Source of the DNA: Candidatus Methanophagaceae archaeon
Lineage (GTDB): Archaea; Halobacteriota; Syntropharchaeia; Alkanophagales; Methanospirareceae
Direction of reading: 5' to 3'
Assembly: GCA_013374505.1 (NCBI GenBank)
Contig: QENJ01000113.1
Span: 1-6,221 of the forward strand
Length of the DNA: 6,221 bases
Shown piece by piece: positions 1 through 6,072 of this stretch; position 1 is the stretch's first letter; each line of letters begins with the position of its first letter. Below the pieces are notes generated by a model. The model was not told the origin of the DNA, ran no database searches, and was given only the letters and a program-made list of their open reading frames with translations. Position numbers and translations under genes: made by a program.

Positions 1-1020
1 GGGCACCCAACGGATGTGAACTTATTTAGGAATGTTATGGAGGAGTTAGAAAAAAGGGGACACGAAGTGAAAATAACAGCGGCGGATAAAGAGAATACAG
101 CGATGATACTGGATGGCTATGGTTTTGATTATGAGTTGAGGAAACATTATAAAGGGCTTGCGAGTAAGGCTGTAGGTGTGCTTAGAAATGACATCTGGTT
201 ATATAAAGTCTCAAAGAGATTCAAACCAGACATTTTCATAAGCCCCGGCTCGCCGTATGCTGCACAGGTAAGCAAACTATTTCGGAAGCCACATATTGCG
301 TTTACAAATACAGAGCGTGCTAAGTTAGCTATCAGGTTGATGTTACCGTTCACAGATGTTGTATGCACGCCTTCTTGTTTTAAACGAGATTTAGGTCCAA
401 AACAAGTCAGATTTAATAGTTATTATGAACTTGCCTATTTGCACCCTAACTACTTCAAACCGAATCCTGCGATTTTAGAAGAGTTGAATTTGAATAGGAA
501 TGATAGATATATACTGCTAAGGGTTTCTGCTTTGGTATCGCACCATGACATTGGTGTAAAATCAGGATTTGATTTCAAGTCTGGAAGGGAAATGCGGGAA
601 TTCATAAAAAAAGTGGAGGATTATGGGCAGGTGTTTTTGACTTCAGAAGTTGAATTGGATAGCGAGCTAGAAAAATATAGGGTCACGGTACCAACAACTG
701 ATTTTCACAATTTTGTTTATTTCGCTACGATGTATATAGGAGAAGGGGCTAAGACAGCATCGGAAGCGGCGGTATTGGGTGTGCCTTCTTTATATGTATC
801 AACGACCAGACGAGGGTATCTTGATGAACTTGAAGAGAAATATGATCTGGCATATACATTCAAAAACCGAGAACAAGCGTTTGCAAAGGCAGTCGAGCTT
901 TTAGAAGATGAGAATATAAAGAAGAGATGGCAAGGAAAGCGGGAGAAGATGTTAAGCGAGAAGATAGATACCACGAAGTTTATGGTGGAGTTTATCGAAA
1001 ATTGTGCGTTCAGGGAATAA
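1..1020 (+). CDS. DUF354 family GT-B-like protein, 5' end outside window
   Basis: This is a DUF354-type protein, a family with a glycosyltransferase-B-like fold related to UDP-GlcNAc 2-epimerase and MurG, often found in archaeal surface-glycan loci. The frame is open from base 1 and begins GHPTDVNLFRN, matching the conserved family start (hydrophobic strand, then GHP..V.FF.N). The true start therefore lies a few codons upstream; the GTG at 16 falls inside this conserved block and is not a credible start. Counting from base 1 there are 339 residues. The N-terminal Rossmann-like half includes EKRGHEV at 17-23 and SPGSPYAA at 81-88. The C-terminal half carries GEGAKTASEAAVLG at 247-260, the glycine/glutamate-rich loop that in related GT-B enzymes contacts the nucleotide or phosphate. 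No signal peptide or membrane span is visible, so it is probably cytoplasmic. The next gene starts 4 nt after the stop. The activity (transferase or epimerase) cannot be read from sequence. Confidence 0.87.
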   Translation, partial: GHPTDVNLFRNVMEELEKRGHEVKITAADKENTAMILDGYGFDYELRKHYKGLASKAVGVLRNDIWLYKVSKRFKPDIFISPGSPYAAQVSKLFRKPHIAFTNTERAKLAIRLMLPFTDVVCTPSCFKRDLGPKQVRFNSYYELAYLHPNYFKPNPAILEELNLNRNDRYILLRVSALVSHHDIGVKSGFDFKSGREMREFIKKVEDYGQVFLTSEVELDSELEKYRVTVPTTDFHNFVYFATMYIGEGAKTASEAAVLGVPSLYVSTTRRGYLDELEEKYDLAYTFKNREQAFAKAVELLEDENIKKRWQGKREKMLSEKIDTTKFMVEFIENCAFRE

Positions 1021-1024
1021 TAAT

Positions 1025-1246
1025 ATGGGCAAAAGTGTGAAGAAATTGTTAAAACCTATCAAAGCGTGTGTGGCAATTATACTCACTATACCTGCGGTAT
1101 TTTTGCCATTCCGTCTTCAGAAGACTTATAAACATGCAATGTCGTTAATAGCGTATAAGTTGAAAGACTACAAATTCATATCAAATTTGGTGACAATACA
1201 AAAACAAGAACATAACAGGGAGACCCACAATGGAAATGGAAAATAA
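1025..1246 (+). CDS. small basic single-span membrane protein, unknown function
   Basis: This is a 73-residue hypothetical protein that I do not recognise. It has a lysine-rich N-terminus (K3, K6, K7, K10, K13), one hydrophobic stretch at about residues 14-29 (ACVAIILTIPAVFLPF), and a basic, polar tail. That layout suggests a small membrane-anchored protein with both charged ends near the membrane. The ATG at 1025 is chosen because AGGGA at 1012-1016 lies 8 nt upstream; a GTG at 1004 would add seven residues but has no comparable site. Its last 17 bases overlap the start of the PP-loop gene, so translation of the two is probably coupled. The lack of a recognisable domain, the tight spacing and the overlap could mean a real accessory subunit. 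A spurious or decaying ORF filling the gap is also possible, but without it the DUF354 and PP-loop genes would be separated by about 210 nt in an otherwise very compact operon. Confidence 0.55.
   Translation: MGKSVKKLLKPIKACVAIILTIPAVFLPFRLQKTYKHAMSLIAYKLKDYKFISNLVTIQKQEHNRETHNGNGK
1218..1222 (+). promoter_or_regulatory. ribosome binding site for PP-loop gene
   Basis: GGGAG lies 7 nt before the ATG at 1230, inside the coding sequence of the preceding small gene. It favours 1230 over the second in-frame ATG at 1236, for which the spacing would be 13 nt. Confidence 0.55.
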
Positions 1247-2024
1247 AGAAGTAAGTCTATTATTCACTGGTGGCTGGGATTCTACTCTTGCCGCATTCAA
1301 ACTATGTAAAACATTTAAAAAAATCCACCTATTAACATTCTACCATTCAAACAGTGATTTTACTGAAAGATCAGAAGTTAATGCTAATAAGCTTAAAGAT
1401 AGGTTTGGGCACGAAAAAATTATACATAGAATAATTGATTTCGATTTGCTGAGAAAAAAGTTATACCATGGTATATGGAAACAAGACGTTAAGAAATATG
1501 GACTTTTTCTCATAGAATGTGAATGTGCCGCATGTAGAATAGCAATGTTTGCAAGAACAATAATCTATAATCTTGAAAATAGTATCCCGTACTGTGCATC
1601 TGGTGAGACTCAAGCGGTTCCTTTTAATCCCGTGCCAGGTTTGATAGATGAACACCTTAAATTCAAGAATAGATTATGCAGTGATTATGGGATTACCCAT
1701 ATCACACCCGTGTATTATGAAGAAAATCCGCATCACAGGCTGTTTGAACTTGGGTTCGTAGATAAAAAAGTCGAACGCAGAAAATTTCCATACGAGTATT
1801 TATTCTACAAAACTCAGCCTACGTGTTATATTGGTCCTATGAGTGCTATTTTCACTAAGTTTTATTATTTGCCCTACCGTGGGAAAAAATCATTTGAAGA
1901 GAGATCAATTGAGTATTTTAGAGAGAAAACGGATATTGCAAAACAATCAATAAAAAAATACTTTGAAGAAAAGGAAATTGATGTAAATGCACTGATTAAA
2001 GCAGGCAATAACATTTCAAAGTAA
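1230..2024 (+). CDS. PP-loop ATP-pyrophosphatase-like enzyme with CxxC pair
   Basis: A 264-residue protein of the adenine nucleotide alpha-hydrolase (PP-loop) superfamily, whose members adenylate a substrate and release pyrophosphate before amidation, thiolation or similar chemistry. The ATP-binding loop is at the N-terminus: LLFTGGWDST at 10-19, a variant of SGGxDS in which T replaces the first Ser and W sits before Asp. A cysteine cluster follows, C97-E-C99-A-A-C102-R, and then ASGETQ at 123-128. A CxxC-K/R followed about 20 residues later by [TS]GE..Q is the arrangement seen in ThiI-like and some other sulfur- or nitrogen-transferring PP-loop enzymes. C122, C150 and C199 are further candidates for metal or sulfur chemistry. 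No N-terminal THUMP or other RNA-binding domain is visible. Flanking glycosyltransferases suggest a sugar or glycan-precursor substrate, as for the WbpG/PseA sugar amidotransferases, although the length and cysteine pattern do not clearly match them. A QueC-like or tRNA-modifying role remains possible. Confidence 0.75.
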   Translation: MEMENKEVSLLFTGGWDSTLAAFKLCKTFKKIHLLTFYHSNSDFTERSEVNANKLKDRFGHEKIIHRIIDFDLLRKKLYHGIWKQDVKKYGLFLIECECAACRIAMFARTIIYNLENSIPYCASGETQAVPFNPVPGLIDEHLKFKNRLCSDYGITHITPVYYEENPHHRLFELGFVDKKVERRKFPYEYLFYKTQPTCYIGPMSAIFTKFYYLPYRGKKSFEERSIEYFREKTDIAKQSIKKYFEEKEIDVNALIKAGNNISK

Positions 2025-2039
2025 AATCAGTGGATAATA

Positions 2040-2948
2040 ATGAATAAGGTTACAATGCCCCCATATATCCTTGTCACACCGGTAAAAAACGAAGAGAAAA
2101 ATTTGCCAAAGCTCATTCCATCGGTAGTAAGGCAAACAGTCAGACCCGTACTATGGGTTATAGTGGACGATGGAAGTACAGACAGATCACCTGAAATGAT
2201 TGAGGAAGCAAAAGGGAGATATGAATGGATTCACGGTATACTATTGGAAGGAGGTTTTAGAGACTTGGGAAAACATGTCTATTCTGTGTACAATAAAGGA
2301 TTTGAATTTGCAATCGAATATTGCAAAGCACATAATATACACTTTGATTATATAGGTAATGTCGACGCTGATATGATATTAGAGATAGAGTTTTTTGAAA
2401 AACTAATCAAGGAATTTGAAAAAAACCGAGAATTGGGTATTGCTAGCGGTAGTGGCTATGATTTCAACAACAAATTAATTATGGATACTCGAAATTATAT
2501 TCCACTTGGGGGTATAAGATTATGGAGGAAAGAATGTTATGAAGAAACCGGTGGATATCCTATCAGTTATTCAGCTGATGCGGTATCAAATGTTCTTGCA
2601 AGATTAAAGGGGTGGAAAACTGAAAGATTCAATGAAATAAAAGCAATCCAAACAAGGAGGACGAGTAGTGCGGAAGGACTATGGAAAGGATATAAAAAAT
2701 ATGGAGAAGCAACATATTTTATAAATTTTCATCCACTTTACGTATTGATAAAAGGATTGAAACTTTTATTTGAAAGCCCGTATTATACCGGATTTGCCTA
2801 TTTGCACGGTTATATCAGTAGCGCTCTAAAAAAATTGGGTAAAATAGATAATGAAGAGATTAGAGATTATTTTTATTGGCATAAATCTAAAGAAGTAATA
2901 GACTATTATAAGAACGAATTAAGAAAAAAATTGAGATGGAGGAGATGA
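2040..2948 (+). CDS. family 2 glycosyltransferase (GT-A fold)
   Basis: A 302-residue GT2-type transferase that would move a sugar from a nucleotide-sugar donor to a lipid or glycan acceptor on the cytoplasmic side. The N-terminal strand and turn read ILVTPVKNEEKNL at 10-22, typical of the family. The nucleotide-binding DDGST is at 43-47 and the metal-binding DxD is DAD at 109-111. RKECYEETGGYP at 163-174 and SADAVSNVLARLKGWKT at 178-194 occupy the acceptor-site and catalytic-base region, where many relatives have an ED pair. No clear membrane span follows, although residues 226-262 are moderately hydrophobic and aromatic and may give peripheral membrane contact. The C-terminus is very basic. 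The start at 2040 has only a weak GTGGA upstream; an in-frame ATG at 2055 is an alternative that would lose five non-conserved residues. It lies 15 nt after the PP-loop stop. Donor and acceptor sugars are unknown. Confidence 0.9.
   Translation: MNKVTMPPYILVTPVKNEEKNLPKLIPSVVRQTVRPVLWVIVDDGSTDRSPEMIEEAKGRYEWIHGILLEGGFRDLGKHVYSVYNKGFEFAIEYCKAHNIHFDYIGNVDADMILEIEFFEKLIKEFEKNRELGIASGSGYDFNNKLIMDTRNYIPLGGIRLWRKECYEETGGYPISYSADAVSNVLARLKGWKTERFNEIKAIQTRRTSSAEGLWKGYKKYGEATYFINFHPLYVLIKGLKLLFESPYYTGFAYLHGYISSALKKLGKIDNEEIRDYFYWHKSKEVIDYYKNELRKKLRWRR
2938..2944 (+). promoter_or_regulatory. strong ribosome binding site deciding GT4 start
   Basis: GGAGGAG ends 9 nt before the ATG at 2954 and lies in the last codons of the preceding gene. 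It sets the start at 2954 and rules out the in-frame ATGs at 2936 (which precedes the site) and 2945 (which abuts it). Confidence 0.8.
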
Positions 2949-2953
2949 TCTAT

Positions 2954-4072
2954 ATGAAAATTGCTTTTGTTCATCCTGCGCTTATGGATTATAGATTACC
3001 ACTTTTTAGCGAGTTAAATAAGATGTATGATATCGACTTTATTTTTACTAAACAAGGTCGAGGTCAAGGTGCTGTTAAGGAAGAACATTTGGAAATCCCA
3101 CGGGAATGGAGTTATAAAGTAATAGAAAGTGATAAATTAATGGTGCGAGGTCAATCTGTTATCATGTATCTAAGATTAATAAGAGAGTTATTAAGAAGAG
3201 ATTATGATATCGTTTTAACGTCAACTAGCCGGTATATTTGTTTCCCAATAGCAAAAATTACTGGAAAAAAGTTTATATTTTGGACGGAATTTTGGTATTT
3301 CCCTTCTAACTCTTTTTTAAGAAGATTGCGGAATATCGCTACAGGATTTATTGCAAAACATGCTGATGGTATTATCGCTACGGGAACTAAAGCTTATAAA
3401 GCATATCTAAAACTTGATGTACCAGTTGAGAAGATCTTTACGTATCCCCAATGTGCGATTGATTATAGTAAAACACCAATCAAAGATTTGAGAGAAGAAT
3501 TGGGTTTGGAAGACAAGAAAATTGTATTATACGTTGGTAGGATTGTTCGATTGAAAGGAGTGGATTATTTAATAAAATCATTTTCTTTACTTGGAAAAAA
3601 AATGGAAAATGTTTTTCTCATAATTGTAGGAGATGGTCCTTTTAGAAAAGAATGTGAAAATTTGGCTGAAGAGTTATATGTAAAGAATATCATTTTTACA
3701 GGTTATAAAGATATAGAGAAGGCGTCTTACTATAAAGCTTGTGATGTATTTGTTTTACCTTCAATTCTTATTGGGGATCAATACGAAGCGTGGGGCTTAG
3801 TAATAAATGAAGCAATGGCTTTTGGCAAGCCTATTATCACAACTGATGCCGTTGGCGCCGCCGATGATTTAGCAAGAGATGCTTATAATGGGTATATAGT
3901 TAAAAACAAGAATGTTGAAGAATTATATGATGCATTATATAAACTACTTTCAAATCCGGAATTAGCGAGGTTTTTAGGAGATAATTCAAGAAGAATGTTT
4001 GAAGAAATAAATGATTGCAAAAAAATGTTTACAGTATTTGAGGATGCAATAAATTATGTTTGCCAGGAATAA
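2954..4072 (+). CDS. family 4 glycosyltransferase (GT-B fold)
   Basis: A 372-residue retaining GT4 transferase, close to the usual family length and apparently complete. The N-terminal acceptor domain begins MKIAFVHPALMDYRLPLF, a common GT4 opening. The C-terminal donor domain has VGRIVRLKG at 194-202 (the GR....KG phosphate-binding motif), VGDGP at 225-229, and the EX7E pair E278 and E286 within YEAWGLVINEAMAFGKP, followed by GYIV at 313-316. All core donor-site motifs are present, so it should be active. It has no signal peptide and is expected to be soluble or peripheral at the cytoplasmic membrane face. The start at 2954 rests on the GGAGGAG site; the preceding stop is only 5 nt upstream, and the 3' end overlaps the next gene by 17 nt, both pointing to coupled translation. 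The sugar it transfers cannot be read from the sequence. Base composition is low in GC (17 of 60 at 3601-3660). Confidence 0.93.
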   Translation: MKIAFVHPALMDYRLPLFSELNKMYDIDFIFTKQGRGQGAVKEEHLEIPREWSYKVIESDKLMVRGQSVIMYLRLIRELLRRDYDIVLTSTSRYICFPIAKITGKKFIFWTEFWYFPSNSFLRRLRNIATGFIAKHADGIIATGTKAYKAYLKLDVPVEKIFTYPQCAIDYSKTPIKDLREELGLEDKKIVLYVGRIVRLKGVDYLIKSFSLLGKKMENVFLIIVGDGPFRKECENLAEELYVKNIIFTGYKDIEKASYYKACDVFVLPSILIGDQYEAWGLVINEAMAFGKPIITTDAVGAADDLARDAYNGYIVKNKNVEELYDALYKLLSNPELARFLGDNSRRMFEEINDCKKMFTVFEDAINYVCQE

Positions 4073-5630
4073 ATTCACAAATCGTGTTCGATTCACCTTA
4101 TGGACATTTTTAATAGCACTAAGTGTAATCCTAAGATATTCTTCAACACCACATGAAATAGGATGGGACACATTTACAATCCAGGCATTGGCAAACTCAA
4201 TCTCTGAGTTTGGCTGGGCAAGGTGGTGGGTAAATCTATTATCAATAGGTGGATTTTATCCATGTTCTTATGCGAGTTCTGTTCCTTTTCTCGTTTCCGG
4301 TATGTCGCAGTGCACAAGTATTGACATGGAATGGACAGTGTGGCTATTCTGCACGCTTACAGGGATTTTTACTATATTCTTTGCATACATATTAGCAGGG
4401 GCAATAAGAGACAATGACCTTTTCAAGTTTTTAGTTGCTTTTGGCTATTCTACTGCACCAGGAGTGCTAGGTCTTTCAATGTGGGTGTTATCCACAAGAG
4501 GTCTTCTTATTGTATTGTTACCTCTGTTCATTTATCTGCTTTTAAAAACGCGTGATTCTTTGAAATACCTTCCTTTAGTTATTATTTTGTTTATGGTGCT
4601 TGTTGTAACGCATCATCTGTTCTATTTTACTATTCCAGTTATTTTTAGTTATGTTGCTGCTATTTTGCTTTACAGATTAAAAGGGCACATAAAAGTAAAA
4701 ATACCGGACTTTGCTAATATCGCTTTCGTTGGTTTTTTTGTTATTATGCTTTTAATTCCCTTTTTTACACGTATGTTCATTAGTGAAACCGGAACAAGGT
4801 ATATTTGGTATGAGCTTATCATGAAAACCTATGTGAGGACAGTTGGTATGTTGCTTATTTTTGCTGTTGGTGGTTTAATATATCTTTTGCTTAAGCAAGG
4901 CAAAACATTTGAAGAAGGATTTTTAATGCTTAGTTTAATATGCCTTACACCATTTTTGTTTATATATCGTTATACAAAATCTTTTGCCATTGTTTTTGCA
5001 ATTATCTTGGCTGGTATAAGCCTAACGAACGTTGTCAAGGCACATGATAAGAGAGCAAAATGTGTATTCGCTATAATAGTTATTACTTTGTTGCTTTCTA
5101 TAAGCTTCTCAGCATTTTATCAGCATTATCATACAAATATTGAAGGCAGACCAACCTATAATGAGCGGTATATGGAAGATGGAACATATGTTGCGGCATT
5201 ATGGATTAAGGATAATATAGATAGGGACAAAATTGTAGTCGGGGATGATGACTTAATAGCAAGAAGAATATTTGCTGTCTCAGAAGTGCCAACATTAACA
5301 GGTAGTGACAGTGTTGATCTAACTTATGGGTTAACTAAAATAACCGAGATAAAGATATCGAATAACTCGCCATTATCAACCGCATTTTATATGGATGGAC
5401 CATACGTACGAACACCTCGAACACCATATACTGGCTTTTATCGATGCATGCTTAATACAGTGGAATTCGATAGTGGATGGGGAAGAAAAATCATTACCAG
5501 ATATAATCTGTCATATGTAATGGAGAACGAAGATGTAGGGGATAATACGTTTATTATGTCTGTTCATCAAGAGAAGGATAGTATCTATGATAATGCAAAA
5601 ATCCAAATATGGTGTTTGGATTGCAACTAA
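4056..5630 (+). CDS. polytopic GT-C-like membrane glycosyltransferase with C-terminal ectodomain
   Basis: A 524-residue integral membrane protein. Hydrophobic segments are seen at about 12-28, 93-115, 122-140, 148-164, 171-206 (probably two), 219-237, 262-279, 287-303, 307-325 and 335-353, giving some ten or eleven spans. A hydrophilic domain follows from about 355 to the end. The first long loop carries HEIGWDTF at 33-40; an acidic residue here (D38) after the first span is the hallmark position of GT-C transferases that use lipid-phosphate sugars. The C-terminal part, with YVAALWIKDNIDRDKIVVGDD from 378, resembles the ectodomain start seen in archaeal GT39/STT3-like membrane proteins. The WWDYG motif of true oligosaccharyltransferases is not visible, so I do not call it AglB. 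Start: the ATG at 4056 overlaps the GT4 gene by 17 nt, with GAGG at 4040-4043; no later start in this frame fits before the first span. It is the last gene of the apparent operon and would act at the outer membrane face. Confidence 0.78.
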   Translation: MFARNKFTNRVRFTLWTFLIALSVILRYSSTPHEIGWDTFTIQALANSISEFGWARWWVNLLSIGGFYPCSYASSVPFLVSGMSQCTSIDMEWTVWLFCTLTGIFTIFFAYILAGAIRDNDLFKFLVAFGYSTAPGVLGLSMWVLSTRGLLIVLLPLFIYLLLKTRDSLKYLPLVIILFMVLVVTHHLFYFTIPVIFSYVAAILLYRLKGHIKVKIPDFANIAFVGFFVIMLLIPFFTRMFISETGTRYIWYELIMKTYVRTVGMLLIFAVGGLIYLLLKQGKTFEEGFLMLSLICLTPFLFIYRYTKSFAIVFAIILAGISLTNVVKAHDKRAKCVFAIIVITLLLSISFSAFYQHYHTNIEGRPTYNERYMEDGTYVAALWIKDNIDRDKIVVGDDDLIARRIFAVSEVPTLTGSDSVDLTYGLTKITEIKISNNSPLSTAFYMDGPYVRTPRTPYTGFYRCMLNTVEFDSGWGRKIITRYNLSYVMENEDVGDNTFIMSVHQEKDSIYDNAKIQIWCLDCN

Positions 5631-5644
5631 AAAGATACTATGTA

Positions 5645-5677
5645 GGGTAAATATAGTCAATCACCCCTATTCTACCC
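5645..5677 (+). repeat. weak hairpin after the operon
   Basis: GGGTA at 5645-5649 pairs with TACCC at 5673-5677, and ATAG at 5653-5656 pairs with CTAT at 5667-5670, with a small internal loop between them. It starts 15 nt after the last operon stop, and a T5 run follows at 5705-5709. It could contribute to transcript 3'-end formation, but archaeal terminators are mainly T-rich and the T run is distant. A chance fold or an insertion-sequence edge is equally possible. Confidence 0.25.
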
Positions 5678-5820
5678 GAACAAAATTGAAATAATTGGGA
5701 CCAGTTTTTACTAGGGCACAATATTCATTCTCAGACGATTCGTAATAAATCTTAAAACCTTAACTCCGTTTGAATAGGGAATAGGTATAATCCGATTATC
5801 CCGTAATATTCCCTCTTTTG
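5667..5820 (-). pseudogene. possible decayed 3' end of a minus-strand gene
   Basis: Read on the minus strand, 5759 down to 5670 is open and gives 30 residues ending CALVKTGPNYFNFVRVE, with a TAG at 5667-5669. A TAA at 5760-5762 closes this frame upstream, but a neighbouring frame through about 5763-5820 gives RDNRIIPIPYSNGVKVL, which could join to KIYYESSENEY across one frameshift in the T-rich stretch near 5754-5762. The combined peptide looks protein-like and resembles the short C-terminal tails of archaeal surface or membrane proteins. The transposase remnant begins only about 60 nt beyond, so an insertion may have cut this gene. The open stretch is short enough to be chance, so this is a suggestion only. 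Confidence 0.22.
5776..5819 (+). terminator. 15-bp imperfect hairpin followed by T4, terminator-like
   Basis: AGGGAATA (5776-5783) pairs perfectly with TATTCCCT (5807-5814). GG (5784-5785) pairs with CC (5801-5802), and ATAAT (5787-5791) pairs with ATTAT (5795-5799) around a CCG loop. The stem has one T/C mismatch and a 4-nt bulge at 5803-5806. CTTTT follows directly. It lies 146 nt past the operon stop and about 60 nt before the transposase start. It could end operon transcription, or be a subterminal structure of the insertion sequence that shields the transposase from outside transcription. Confidence 0.4.
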
Positions 5821-5868
5821 CCAATCAGACATAAATAAAAACAGATACTTTTATAGTGACCTATTCCC
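5777..5868. repeat. 9-bp inverted repeat, alternative pairing to the hairpin
   Basis: GGGAATAGG at 5777-5785 is the exact inverse of CCTATTCCC at 5860-5868. The left arm is shared with the shorter-range hairpin at 5776-5814, so the two folds exclude each other. The right arm lies between the TATA-like element and the transposase ATG. This may be a small regulatory or insertion-sequence end structure, or coincidence in AT-rich DNA. Confidence 0.3.
5849..5855 (+). promoter_or_regulatory. TATA-box-like element for the transposase
   Basis: TTTTATA is centred about 29 nt before the transposase ATG at 5881. Archaeal TATA boxes sit about 25-28 nt before the transcription start, so the transcript would begin almost at the ATG. 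This fits leaderless initiation and the absence of a Shine-Dalgarno motif in 5866-5880. No clear BRE is evident, so the call rests on position and T/A composition. Confidence 0.4.
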
Positions 5869-5880
5869 CATGTACCTAAT

Positions 5881-6072
5881 ATGGAACAATGGGTCAAAGA
5901 ATGGGTGAAGGAACAGAGGGGTCAAGGTGTAAAATGCCTTGAGGTAAAGATGCGGAGAAAACGTTACTAGGTGTATCATTCGAGCACTTACTGGGACAAA
6001 GCACTCAAAAAGCCGAGAAAAATCTCAAAATATCTTGGAACACTTGATCCTAATAAAGGGCTTATCAAATCC
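5881..6072 (+). pseudogene. transposase N-terminal fragment with in-frame TAG
   Basis: This is the amino-terminal part of an IS4/IS1634-like DDE transposase, degraded. The frame begins MEQWVKEWVKEQRGQG and runs to RRKRY, is stopped by TAG at 5968-5970, and continues in the same frame as VYHSSTYWDKALKKPRK and then KYLGTLDPNKGLIKS. A tyrosine-rich strand, the STYWDK segment and YLG.LDP.KG are typical of the N-terminal region of such archaeal transposases, where the stop position would be expected to be Tyr (TAC or TAT, one base from TAG). Homology ends near 6065-6075, after which the sequence reads as transposase only on the opposite strand. About 65 residues of a protein normally several hundred long remain here, and none of the three catalytic acidic residues is on this piece. 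UAG readthrough (for example as pyrrolysine) is conceivable but would not rescue the rearranged gene. Confidence 0.72.

Noticed and set aside
717..974. Minus-strand open frame of 85 codons
   Set aside because: It is antisense to the C-terminal domain of the DUF354 gene, with no ribosome site and a serine/phenylalanine-rich composition typical of a shadow frame. The same applies to 147-368, 1461-1655 and 3986-4171.
16..1020. GTG at 16 as the start of the first gene
   Set aside because: The codons before it (GHPTD) belong to the conserved N-terminal block of DUF354 proteins and the frame is open to base 1, so the gene is truncated by the window edge.
1230..2024. Calling the PP-loop gene queC, ttcA or a sugar amidotransferase outright
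   Set aside because: The PP-loop and CxxC are shared by several subfamilies, and no subfamily-specific signature could be confirmed by eye.
2936..2953. Upstream in-frame ATGs at 2936 and 2945 as the GT4 start
   Set aside because: The GGAGGAG site lies at 2938-2944, after or touching these codons, and the conserved GT4 opening begins at the ATG at 2954.
4056..5630. Calling the last operon gene AglB (oligosaccharyltransferase)
   Set aside because: No WWDYG-like motif is visible in the C-terminal domain, and the protein is short for the family.
5631..5880. CRISPR array or tandem repeats in the gene-free stretch
   Set aside because: No regularly spaced direct repeats are present; only short inverted repeats were found.
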